Positions 1-5,804 of a stretch of DNA of 6,875 nt are shown here, one piece after another; the stretch's first letter is position 1, and every line of letters begins with the position of its first letter. The notes under the pieces were generated by a model that had not been told where the DNA came from, ran no database searches, and worked only from the letters and a program-made list of their open reading frames with translations. Position numbers and translations under genes: made by a program. Origin of the DNA: an uncultured Collinsella sp. (GTDB lineage Bacteria > Actinomycetota > Coriobacteriia > Coriobacteriales > Coriobacteriaceae); the NCBI GenBank assembly GCA_902470065.1, contig CABRFA010000028.1, forward strand, positions 1 through 6,875. Reading direction: 5' to 3'.

Positions 1-899
1 AAGCGGAAGCCCTCGGCGTCGACGACGTTACCGGCACCGACCTTGACGTCCTCGCCGTAGTTGGCGCGGATCCACTCGATAGTGCGCTTCTGCCACTCGC
101 TGAAGCCCTCGGAAGAGTCGATGCACAGGACATCGGCACCAGCCTCGATGAGCAGCGGCACGCGCTCGGCATAGTCGCGGGTGTTGATACCGGCGCCGAC
201 CATGTAGCGCTTGTCGCCGTCGAGCAGCTCGTTGGGGTTGGTCTTGTGGCTGTCGTAGTCCTTGCGGAAGACGATGCCCATAAGGTGATCGTTGTCGTCG
301 ACGATCGGCAGGGCGTTGAGCTTGTTGTCCCAGATGACGTCGTTGGCAACCTTGAGGCTGATGTTCTTGTCGCCCACGATGAGCTGCTCACGCGGGGTCA
401 TGAACTCGGAGACCTTCGTCTGGTGGTCATCGCGACTGGGGCGATAGTCACGGCTGGTGACGATGCCCAGAAGCTTACCCTTGGGAGTGCCGTCGTCGGT
501 GACCGGCATGGTGGAGTGACCGGTCTTCTCCTTGAGCTCGATGACCTGCTCCATGGTCATGTCGGGGGTCAGCGTGGAATCGGACTGAACGAAGCCAGCC
601 TTGTGATCCTTGACGGCCTTGACCATAGCGGCCTCGGACTCGGCGCTCTGGGAACCGTAAATGAAGGACAGGCCACCCTCGGTAGCGAGCGCGACACCCA
701 TGTCGACGCCCGAGACGGACTGCATGATGGCGGAAACCATGGGGATGTTCAGGGTGATTGCCGGCTTCTCACCGCGCTTAAAACGGGTTAGCGGCGTCTT
801 AAGAGAGACGTTGTTGGGGATGCACTGCGAGGACGAGTAACCAGGGACAAGCAGATACTCCGAAAACGTGTGGGACTCACCGGGAAAGAACGTAGCCAT
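1..899 (-). CDS. guaB: IMP dehydrogenase, 5' part (3' end outside window)
   Basis: Cytoplasmic enzyme that oxidises IMP to XMP with NAD+, the committed step of guanine nucleotide synthesis. An uninterrupted frame of 299 codons runs from ATG (897-899) to the left edge. The start is supported by a strong AAGGAG Shine-Dalgarno about five bases upstream. Visible order: N-terminal barrel segment with SLKTPL (residues 32-37) and PMVSAIMQSVS (53-63); a tandem CBS-type insert at about 105-215 (TSRDY at 148-152, then KLNALPIVDD at 193-202); and the resumed barrel with VGAGINTR (234-241), DVLCIDSSEGFSEWQ (256-270) and VGAGNVV (287-293). The catalytic cysteine loop and the flap lie beyond the edge, so activity cannot be confirmed here. 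Most family members are about 490-510 residues, so roughly 60 percent is present. The wording of the barrel resembles the variant known from Lachnospiraceae and the protist Tritrichomonas foetus rather than the classic Escherichia coli form. It is divergent from the winged-helix gene at 1093. Confidence 0.95.
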   Translation of the reverse strand, partial: MATFFPGESHTFSEYLLVPGYSSSQCIPNNVSLKTPLTRFKRGEKPAITLNIPMVSAIMQSVSGVDMGVALATEGGLSFIYGSQSAESEAAMVKAVKDHKAGFVQSDSTLTPDMTMEQVIELKEKTGHSTMPVTDDGTPKGKLLGIVTSRDYRPSRDDHQTKVSEFMTPREQLIVGDKNISLKVANDVIWDNKLNALPIVDDNDHLMGIVFRKDYDSHKTNPNELLDGDKRYMVGAGINTRDYAERVPLLIEAGADVLCIDSSEGFSEWQKRTIEWIRANYGEDVKVGAGNVVDAEGFR

Positions 900-926
900 G
901 TTTCTCCTTTTTCCATGCGACCGGTC

Positions 927-969
927 GGCTGCAGGCCTCGTAGGACCCAGCCCAACCTTGGGCGCCCAA
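927..969 (-). promoter_or_regulatory. Palindromes in the guaB 5' leader
   Basis: Two self-complementary elements lie between the candidate guaB promoter and its ribosome-binding site. TTGGGCGCCCAA at 958-969 is a perfect 12-bp palindrome. GGCTG (927-931) pairs with CAGCC (948-952), with an inner CCT/AGG stem (936-938 with 942-944). They could be a repressor site or leader RNA structure. I do not recognise a purine riboswitch core or a U-tract, so no specific mechanism is claimed. Confidence 0.3.
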
Positions 970-978
970 TACTGGGGA

Positions 979-1007
979 AGTATCTTAACGCACTTTGACT
1001 GCTACAA
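979..1007 (-). promoter_or_regulatory. Candidate guaB promoter
   Basis: On the minus strand, TTGTAG (plus positions 1002-1007) is followed after exactly 17 bases by GATACT (979-984). These match the housekeeping -35 and -10 consensus moderately (4 of 6 for the -10). Transcription would start near 972, giving a leader of about 70 bases before the guaB ATG. The -35 box lies on top of the candidate -10 of the divergent gene. Read by eye only. Confidence 0.4.
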
Positions 1008-1008
1008 T
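1000..1008 (+). promoter_or_regulatory. Candidate extended -10 promoter for the winged-helix gene
   Basis: TGCTACAAT fits an extended -10 (TG, one base, then TACAAT, 5 of 6 to consensus). No good -35 is present 16-18 bases upstream, which is tolerable for the extended type. Predicted transcription start is near 1015, about 78 bases before the ATG at 1093. It overlaps the -35 box proposed for guaB on the other strand. Confidence 0.4.
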
Positions 1009-1052
1009 GCATGATTTAAGAAGAGCACACGAGGGTTTGACGCAGGCTTTGC

Positions 1053-1067
1053 GTTTGCCCAGCAAAC
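1053..1067 (+). other. Short leader hairpin before the winged-helix gene
   Basis: GTTTGC (1053-1058) and GCAAAC (1062-1067) form a perfect 6-bp stem around a 3-base loop. It sits about 25 bases upstream of the proposed ATG and just ahead of the purine-rich GGGGAG at 1076-1081. It may affect translation or be chance. No riboswitch family was recognised. Confidence 0.25.
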
Positions 1068-1092
1068 ACTTTAGCGGGGAGACGTGGAGCGT

Positions 1093-1437
1093 ATGGAGTA
1101 CAAGACGACGGCAAAGTTGGTCATTCAAGCGTGCGACAAGGATTTGCCGGGCGTGTTTGGTCATGGCTGCGTCTTGCTGCTGCAGGGTATCGCCCGCGAG
1201 CACTCGCTCAACCGCGCCGCCAAGAGCATGGGCATGGCGTATTCCAAGGCCTGGCGCATCGTGAACGAGGCCGAAGGTCAGCTGGGCTGCAAGCTCATCG
1301 AGCGCGACGGCGCCCGCGGATCCACCCTCACCCCCGCCGGAGAGCGAGCCATAGCGGCCTACGAGGAGCTGCAGACCGACATCAACAACGTCATTGCCAC
1401 CAAAGCAAACGACCTCATCGCCAGCATCAAAGAGTAG
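1093..1437 (+). CDS. ModE/LysR-type winged-helix DNA-binding protein, single domain
   Basis: Predicted small cytoplasmic transcription regulator of 114 residues from ATG at 1093. It resembles the N-terminal DNA-binding domain of the molybdate regulator ModE: the segment SLNRAAKSMGMAYSKAWR (residues 38-55) is the helix-turn-helix with the family's typical AAK-GM-YSKAW pattern. It is followed by LGCKLIERD (64-72), the wing and LTPAGE (79-84), then a C-terminal helix (about 85-113) likely used for dimerisation. The molybdate-binding (MOP/TOBE) domain of full ModE (about 260 residues) is absent and the frame ends cleanly at TAG 1435-1437, so molybdate sensing cannot be assumed. A GTG at 1084 in the same frame would add three residues. 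Ribosome-site spacing is imperfect for both starts (GGAG three bases before the ATG, GGGGAG two bases before the GTG). No molybdate transport or cofactor gene is nearby, so its target is unknown. It is divergent from guaB and convergent with the gene at 1571. Confidence 0.8.
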   Translation: MEYKTTAKLVIQACDKDLPGVFGHGCVLLLQGIAREHSLNRAAKSMGMAYSKAWRIVNEAEGQLGCKLIERDGARGSTLTPAGERAIAAYEELQTDINNVIATKANDLIASIKE

Positions 1438-1477
1438 CCCATTTGGGACGGGGCCTTATAGCCACACAACCCCTTCT

Positions 1478-1552
1478 CATAAGTTGCGGTGAAATAGGGG
1501 CTGTTTATGCGGTTAAAGCCGTAAATCAATCCCTATTTCACCGCAACTTATG
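1478..1552. repeat. Long inverted-repeat (REP/MITE-like) element
   Basis: The left arm (1478-1499, starting CATAAGTTGCGGTG) and right arm (1531-1552, ending CCGCAACTTATG) are perfect 22-bp reverse complements. The centre (1500-1530) also folds: 1503-1507 pairs with 1522-1526 and 1510-1512 with 1519-1521. The whole 75 bases therefore make one long hairpin. Neither side carries a U-tract, so it is not a standard intrinsic terminator, although it lies between convergent genes where both transcripts end. It is more AT-rich than its surroundings, as expected of a dispersed intergenic palindrome. Copy number in the genome cannot be seen from one window. No second copy occurs here. Confidence 0.75.
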
Positions 1553-1570
1553 GAGTCGAGGATGATTTAG

Positions 1571-2563
1571 CTAGTTGCGGAGGGCGTTATCTAGGGCGGA
1601 CGCTACGACCAGGGGGTTGTCGGTGCCGGCGAAGAGGCGGATGGTGCTCCCCTGCTTGCCGCGCGTGGCCGAGAGGCGCGTCGTTGCTCCGCCGGCGGGC
1701 GATGTGCGAAACTCCCCCGGCAAAGTATCGAACAGGTCATCCGCACTGTGCTCGATAAGGTCAAATTCTACTGCCGGACCAAAGCCGTGCTCGAGGATTC
1801 CCGTTGCAACCGCATGGTCGGGATGCGAGCTCAGCCCGGGATAGCGCACGTTGCGTACCATCTCGTTAGCCGCCAGATACTCGGCCAGCGCACGGGCGCG
1901 GTCGAAATGCGCCTGCATGCGGGTATCGAGCGAGTCCAGCACGCGCTCCAGCACACCGGCCTCATCAGCAGGCAAATTAAGCTTGGCCAAGCCGCAGCCC
2001 TCAAGCAGGGCATATGCGCACTCGGCAGCGGCATCCACACGATGGCGCTTGAGCTGCGAGCGCGCCACCGAAGCGGCAACGAGCTTGCGCGGAGCCTTAC
2101 CAGCACACACGCGATCGAGCGCCTCGAGCGACAGCACAGCGCCCAGCCGCAGAGGATCGCAGCCAAAAGCCGACGCCACGGTGTTATCCACCACGAGCAG
2201 TGCGCGGGCTTCGCGAGCCACGCGACCCAGAGCGCGAAGATCGGGCACACGCAGACCAAACCCGCCGATGGAATTGACGAACCACCACAGGTGCGACCCC
2301 TCGGCATCAAACGAAGCATGAAAACCCTCGGACGCGGCAGCAAACGCATCGGCAGACGGAGAGCCCACGAGCACAACGTCGCAGCCATCAAAGCCGTGCG
2401 CAAACGCATCGGCAAAGTCATCCGCAAAGGCCACCAGACGGTCACCGGGACGCACAATACCCAATTGCGACAGCGCCGCCGGCACATGCGAGGCCGCAAG
2501 CAACCACGCCTCACGCGCGCCGGCCCTTGCAGCCCAGGCCTCTTCTAGCTGCTGTACATCCAC
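1571..2563 (-). CDS. Cys/Met-metabolism-type PLP enzyme homologue, probably catalytically degenerate
   Basis: Fold-type I PLP protein of the cystathionine gamma-synthase/beta-lyase group (PF01053 type), placed there by its order of motifs. Numbered from the upstream in-frame TTG at 2587 (338 residues): ALLVVDNTVASAFG (129-142) carries the Asp that would hold the PLP pyridine nitrogen (D134); RNVRYPGLSSHPDH (245-258) is the family's YPGLPSHP segment; and STIRLFAG (314-321) holds the expected substrate-carboxylate Arg (R317). The family's SATK lysine aligns with R159. The YGGT tyrosine is replaced by phenylalanine-rich sequence (FADAFAHGF, 58-66). The roughly 60-residue N-terminal part with YSR-GNPT is absent, so the protein is shorter than the usual 380-400. 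I chose GTG at 2563 (330 residues) because AAGGGA lies nine bases upstream. ATG 2581 and TTG 2587 have no good ribosome site and abut the terminator at 2586-2621. The frame is intact, so it may be a pseudoenzyme or have a changed role. Substrate unknown. Confidence 0.75.
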   Translation of the reverse strand: MDVQQLEEAWAARAGAREAWLLAASHVPAALSQLGIVRPGDRLVAFADDFADAFAHGFDGCDVVLVGSPSADAFAAASEGFHASFDAEGSHLWWFVNSIGGFGLRVPDLRALGRVAREARALLVVDNTVASAFGCDPLRLGAVLSLEALDRVCAGKAPRKLVAASVARSQLKRHRVDAAAECAYALLEGCGLAKLNLPADEAGVLERVLDSLDTRMQAHFDRARALAEYLAANEMVRNVRYPGLSSHPDHAVATGILEHGFGPAVEFDLIEHSADDLFDTLPGEFRTSPAGGATTRLSATRGKQGSTIRLFAGTDNPLVVASALDNALRN

Positions 2564-2585
2564 ACGACACCGTCCCTTCATAAGC

Positions 2586-2621
2586 AAAAACCCACGATGC
2601 GGATGTTCCCCGCATCGTGGG
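2586..2621 (-). terminator. Intrinsic terminator of the sucrose operon
   Basis: Perfect 12-bp inverted repeat (2591-2602 with 2610-2621, CCCACGATGCGG and its complement) around a 7-base loop. On the minus strand it is followed by five U residues and then GCUU. It lies 38 bases past the stop of the GH32 gene and fits rho-independent termination of that transcript. The next minus-strand gene starts only 5-25 bases further on. Confidence 0.9.
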
Positions 2622-2631
2622 CAACGGCTGC

Positions 2632-2637
2632 AGTATA
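2632..2637 (-). promoter_or_regulatory. Possible -10 box ahead of the PLP-homologue gene
   Basis: TATACT on the minus strand (5 of 6 to the -10 consensus) sits between the GH32 stop and the terminator hairpin. No convincing -35 is found 16-18 bases upstream. If used, transcripts would begin at about 2625 and pass through the terminator hairpin before reaching the PLP-homologue gene. Confidence 0.2.
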
Positions 2638-2659
2638 GCGCCGATAGACGACCAATCGC

Positions 2660-4201
2660 CTAGATGTTGAGCGTGTGATAGGTCACGTTCGCGCCCGGAG
2701 CGTCAACGGTCACGCCATAGGCCTCGGGATAGATGCGCGTCGAGAACACGAGCGCGCCATCGTTCACAAACACCTCGACCGACGAAACATCGCCAACAAT
2801 GCGCACGTTACGAACCTCGTCGACGGGCTCCCAACGCACGGTACGACCGCAGCCGGCAGAAGCGCAGTCCTCATCGGTAAATCGCATCTCAAAGCGCGAG
2901 GGCAGTTCGCCCTCGGCAGGCATAAACGCCACCCTTAGCTCGCCATCAACGATCGCGGTAAACGCGCCGTCGACACCGTCGGCAACAACGTCAAAGCAGG
3001 TATCGCCGGCAACCTCCAACGAGCCCTCCCCTACACGCACCGAGGCATAATGGTGCTCAATCTCGCGCGCCGGCTGCTGCAGCACCACGCCGGCGTCACC
3101 GGCCGTAAGCTCGCGCGGCACCGTCATGCAGTGCTGCCAGCCGCACACCACAGTGGGGTCGTTGCCATAGGTCGGCTCATCGGGCATGCCCATCCAGCCG
3201 ATCAGGATGTGGCGACCGTCCTCGGCCGTGAACTCCTGCGGAGCATAGAAGTCAAAACCGGCATCCCACAGGCGGAACTCGCCCAGCTCATAAGCGTCAT
3301 TGCCACCCGTAATGTCGCCCGTTACAGGCATGTAGCCCGCGGCGTACACATTGCCGCGGTCCCAACGACCGCCCTCAAGCCCCTGCGGCGAGAACGAGAG
3401 ATACTTAGCCTGTGCACCGCTGTCCGACGCGAACTCGATATACCCCGGGCACTCCCACATAAAGCCAAAACGCTCGGGCGTAGACACACGGCTCTCGAGC
3501 TCCCAGCTCAGCATATCGGCCGAGCCATACACCAAGATCTCGCCCACATCGCGACCGGCGCCCTCGCCGTGCATAGCGCAAAATCGACTATCGACATGCG
3601 GCCCGTCCACGCGACGACGCGCGCCCAGCACCATGTGATAACGCCCGTCCGCGTCACGCCACACCTTGGGATCGCGCACGTGGCAGGTCAAGTCCTCAGG
3701 ATAATCCTCGGACGCCAGCACCACGCGCTTTTGGTTGAACTCCCGACCGGTAAGGCCATCAACGCTCTCCACATAGACGGTATCGGCGCGGCGGCCAGTA
3801 TTGACGTAGTCGTACGTACCGTCAGCATCGGAAAGCTTAACGTTGCCCGTATAGAGCACGCGAATGCAACCGTCTTCGGCAAGCGCGGAGCCCGAATACA
3901 CACCGTGGCAATCGAACGGCTCGTCGGGCAGCAGTGGGGCGCCAACGTAATCCCACGTCATAAGATCGCGACTCGTCGCATGGCCCCAGACCTTAACGCC
4001 GCCCTCGACATCAAACGGCGCATACTGAAAATAGGCATGGAACACGCCGCCTGCCTGGCAAAGACCGTTGGGGTCGTTGAGCCAGCCCGCCGGCGGCATA
4101 ATATGGAAGCGCTGGCCATACGCGCCATGGCCGCACTCAGAGGCGGCAGCGTCAACAGCGGCGACCAGCTTTGCAAGGTCGCGGCCAAGTGCATTAGACA
4201 T
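2660..4201 (-). CDS. scrB: Sucrose-6-phosphate hydrolase (GH32 beta-fructofuranosidase)
   Basis: Glycoside hydrolase family 32 enzyme of 513 residues with no signal peptide, so it acts in the cytoplasm. With a sucrose PTS gene upstream, the likely reaction is hydrolysis of sucrose-6-phosphate to glucose-6-phosphate and fructose. The catalytic set is complete: WLNDPNG (40-46) with nucleophile D43, RDP (176-178) with transition-state-stabilising D177, and WECP (249-252) with acid/base E250. YSGSA (102-106) and the early FQYAP (58-62) are also typical. The five-bladed propeller covers about 30-360 and the C-terminal beta-sandwich about 370-513. Between GARRR (193-197) and ILVYGS (222-227) the protein appears about 15 residues longer than common bacterial relatives. 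The ATG at 4199-4201 has AGGA seven bases upstream. It is the last gene of the operon, 106 bases after the EIIBC stop and followed by a strong terminator. Inulin or fructo-oligosaccharide cleavage cannot be excluded from sequence alone. Confidence 0.92.
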   Translation of the reverse strand: MSNALGRDLAKLVAAVDAAASECGHGAYGQRFHIMPPAGWLNDPNGLCQAGGVFHAYFQYAPFDVEGGVKVWGHATSRDLMTWDYVGAPLLPDEPFDCHGVYSGSALAEDGCIRVLYTGNVKLSDADGTYDYVNTGRRADTVYVESVDGLTGREFNQKRVVLASEDYPEDLTCHVRDPKVWRDADGRYHMVLGARRRVDGPHVDSRFCAMHGEGAGRDVGEILVYGSADMLSWELESRVSTPERFGFMWECPGYIEFASDSGAQAKYLSFSPQGLEGGRWDRGNVYAAGYMPVTGDITGGNDAYELGEFRLWDAGFDFYAPQEFTAEDGRHILIGWMGMPDEPTYGNDPTVVCGWQHCMTVPRELTAGDAGVVLQQPAREIEHHYASVRVGEGSLEVAGDTCFDVVADGVDGAFTAIVDGELRVAFMPAEGELPSRFEMRFTDEDCASAGCGRTVRWEPVDEVRNVRIVGDVSSVEVFVNDGALVFSTRIYPEAYGVTVDAPGANVTYHTLNI

Positions 4202-4263
4202 ATCAAAGTCCTAACGGATCGAAAGTAACAAGGCGCCAGAGATCGACACCAGATACGGGAAAC

Positions 4264-4288
4264 GCCCGCGAGCATACAACCCGCGGGC
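4264..4288 (-). other. Intercistronic hairpin between EIIBC and GH32 genes
   Basis: GCCCGCG (4264-4270) and CGCGGGC (4282-4288) form a 7-bp GC stem around an 11-base loop, 19 bases after the EIIBC stop. On the minus strand it is followed only by GUUUCCC, so as a terminator it would be weak. It may stabilise or attenuate the message and lower GH32 expression relative to the permease. I saw no convincing separate promoter for GH32 in the gap. Confidence 0.45.
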
Positions 4289-4307
4289 ACCCTTCAATCA
4301 AAAGCTC

Positions 4308-5708
4308 TTAGGCCTGCTCGGAAGCCTTGGGCTCGTCCTTGTACAGGACAAACGAGACGCCAAAGGAAACCAGCGCGGCGACCGCAAACATGATCGCGTA
4401 CTGCACGGGCTGGGCCAGGCACAGCAGGATACCGAAGATACCCGTAACGCCCGTACCGGAAGCGGCAAGCGAGGTAAGCGCGCAGACCAGGGCGCCGCAA
4501 CCGCCGCCGATGCAGCCGGCGATGAAGGGCTTAAAGAAGCGCAGGTTCACACCAAAGATGGCCGGCTCGGTAATACCCATGAAGGCGGACAGGGCCGAAG
4601 GAAGTGCCAAACCCTTGATCTTGGCATCGCGGGTCTTAAAGGCAACGGCAAGCGCGGCGCCACCCTGAGCGATGTTGGCAGCGCTGGCGATGGGCAGCCA
4701 GTAGGTCACACCGTACTGGGCGAGCTGACCCAGGTCGATGGCGGTGTACATCTGGTGGATACCGGTAACGACCGTGGGGGCATAGAACAGGCCGACGATA
4801 AAGGAACCGATGCCGAAGGGCAGGGTCAGCAGGGCCTGGATCAGACCGAGGATGGCGTTCTCGGCCCAGACAAAGATGGGCCCGACGGCAACGAGCGTCA
4901 CGAGCACGGTCACGAACACCGAGACGAGCGGGGTCACAAAGAGGTCGAACATCTCGGGAACGATCTTGTGCAGGCGCTTCTCGAGGAAGGCCAGAATGGC
5001 GCAGGCGATAACGATGGGGATCACGTGGCCCTGATAGCCGACCCACTCAAAGCTGTACACGCCGGGGATGACGGTGACCATGGTCTGAACGCCCTCGGAG
5101 GCAACCGTGTAGGCGCTCTGCAGCGAGGAGTTGATGAACGCACCGCCGACGACAGCACCCAGGTACGGGTTGGCGCCAAAGGCCTTGGCGGCGGAGTAGC
5201 CGATCAGGATCTGCAGAATGCCAAAGGACGTTCCCGAGACCAGGTCGGCGATCTTATAGATAAAGTTATTGGTGTCGAGCGCGATAAAGCCGTTGGAGGC
5301 CATAAAGTTGAGGGCGCTCATAATGCCCAGCAGCAGGCCCGAAGCCACGATGGCAGGGATGATGGGGACAAAGACGTCGCCGAGCACCTTAATGGCACGC
5401 ATAAAGATGTTCTGCTGCTGCGCCGCGGCCTCCTTGACCTCGGCCTTGGTGGCAGCCTCGACGCCACTGAGCGCGATGAACTCCTCGTAGACCTTGTTGA
5501 CGGTGCCGGTGCCAAAAATAATCTGCAGCTGGCCCTGGGCCTCAAAGACGCCCTTAGCGCCATCTGCATTCTCGATGGCCTCCTTGTTAACCTTAGTGTT
5601 ATCGGCAATCACCAGGCGCAGGCGAGTGGCGCAGTGCGCGGCCGAAACAACGTTGTCGGCGCCACCGATGTTGTCGAGCACCTCTTGGGCTGATTTGCGG
5701 TAGTCCAT
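4308..5708 (-). CDS. scrA: PTS sucrose-type EIIBC permease
   Basis: Membrane component of the phosphoenolpyruvate-sugar phosphotransferase system that takes up sucrose and phosphorylates it to sucrose-6-phosphate. It has 466 residues from ATG 5706-5708. EIIB domain at about 1-85, with phospho-accepting C26 in AAHCATRLR (23-31) and GVFEAQGQLQIIFG (53-66); a linker to about 100; then EIIC (about 104-457), with many hydrophobic spans, NPYLGAVVGGAFIN (180-193), GIHQMYTAID (316-325) and GITEPAIFGVN (378-388), the family's conserved loop. There is no EIIA domain, as in sucrose and trehalose permeases that borrow a glucose-type EIIA. Sucrose rather than trehalose is inferred from the adjoining GH32 gene. 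The frame stays open to 5795, but that extension would cross both operators, and the ATG chosen has AAAGGG five bases upstream and begins like other EIIB domains. Likely controlled by the LacI protein encoded upstream. Confidence 0.92.
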   Translation of the reverse strand: MDYRKSAQEVLDNIGGADNVVSAAHCATRLRLVIADNTKVNKEAIENADGAKGVFEAQGQLQIIFGTGTVNKVYEEFIALSGVEAATKAEVKEAAAQQQNIFMRAIKVLGDVFVPIIPAIVASGLLLGIMSALNFMASNGFIALDTNNFIYKIADLVSGTSFGILQILIGYSAAKAFGANPYLGAVVGGAFINSSLQSAYTVASEGVQTMVTVIPGVYSFEWVGYQGHVIPIVIACAILAFLEKRLHKIVPEMFDLFVTPLVSVFVTVLVTLVAVGPIFVWAENAILGLIQALLTLPFGIGSFIVGLFYAPTVVTGIHQMYTAIDLGQLAQYGVTYWLPIASAANIAQGGAALAVAFKTRDAKIKGLALPSALSAFMGITEPAIFGVNLRFFKPFIAGCIGGGCGALVCALTSLAASGTGVTGIFGILLCLAQPVQYAIMFAVAALVSFGVSFVLYKDEPKASEQA

Positions 5709-5727
5709 GACTTCCCTTTCCTCCAAC

Positions 5728-5743
5728 GGGCGCATTTGCACCC
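5728..5743 (-). other. Hairpin just ahead of the EIIBC ribosome site
   Basis: On the minus strand GGGTGC, a 4-base loop AAAT, then GCGCCC form a 6-bp stem with one G-U pair. It ends three bases before the purine-rich ribosome-binding stretch (GGAGGAAAGGG, 5714-5724). It could protect the 5' end or tune translation. It is short enough to be chance. Confidence 0.3.
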
Positions 5744-5764
5744 GGCCATCTTTGACACTTACAC

Positions 5765-5778
5765 TGTAATCGATTTCA
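5765..5778. promoter_or_regulatory. LacI-family/cre-like operator, gene-proximal site
   Basis: TGTAATCGATTTCA is a near-perfect palindrome centred on CG and fits the cre pattern TGWAANCGNTNWCA at every position. It lies 57 bases before the EIIBC start codon, between that gene and its LacI-family neighbour. It most likely binds the LacI protein encoded upstream. A CcpA-like catabolite role is possible but less expected in an actinobacterium. Confidence 0.75.
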
Positions 5779-5790
5779 GTTTCATATGTC

Positions 5791-5804
5791 TGCAATCGTT
5801 TTCA
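5791..5804. promoter_or_regulatory. LacI-family/cre-like operator, distal site
   Basis: TGCAATCGTTTTCA is a second CG-centred palindrome of the same design as the site at 5765-5778 (11 of 14 bases identical). The centres are 26 bp apart, about two and a half helical turns. On the minus strand this reads TGAAAACGATTGCA, one mismatch from the cre pattern. AT-rich sequence around both sites (TATATG, CATATG) probably contains the EIIBC promoter, but I could not fix a convincing -35/-10 pair. Confidence 0.7.

Noticed and set aside
246..791. Plus-strand open frame inside guaB
   Set aside because: Shadow of the IMP dehydrogenase frame, which has unmistakable family motifs on the minus strand.
900..1083. 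Riboswitch (purine or molybdenum cofactor) in the divergent gap
   Set aside because: Only short palindromes are present; no recognisable conserved core of either class, and the available leaders are under about 80 bases.
1438..1565. Coding extension of the overlapping frame through the inverted repeat
   Set aside because: This frame (1131-1565) is a shadow of the winged-helix gene and runs on only because the palindrome lacks stops in it.
1748..2548. Plus-strand open frame opposite the PLP-homologue gene
   Set aside because: No domain recognised, and the opposite strand carries a coherent PLP-fold sequence.
3050..4228. Long plus-strand open frame (392 codons) opposite the GH32 gene
   Set aside because: Antisense shadow of a GC-rich coding region; no recognisable domain, His/Ala/Arg-rich filler composition, and a complete GH32 catalytic set on the other strand.
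4755..5693. Long plus-strand open frame (312 codons) opposite the EIIBC gene
   Set aside because: Extremely Gly/Asp/His-rich, the mirror of membrane-protein codons; no ribosome site or family resemblance.
5709..5795. N-terminal extension of EIIBC by 29 residues
   Set aside because: It would place coding sequence over one operator and into the second, has no family match, and the internal ATG has a good ribosome site.
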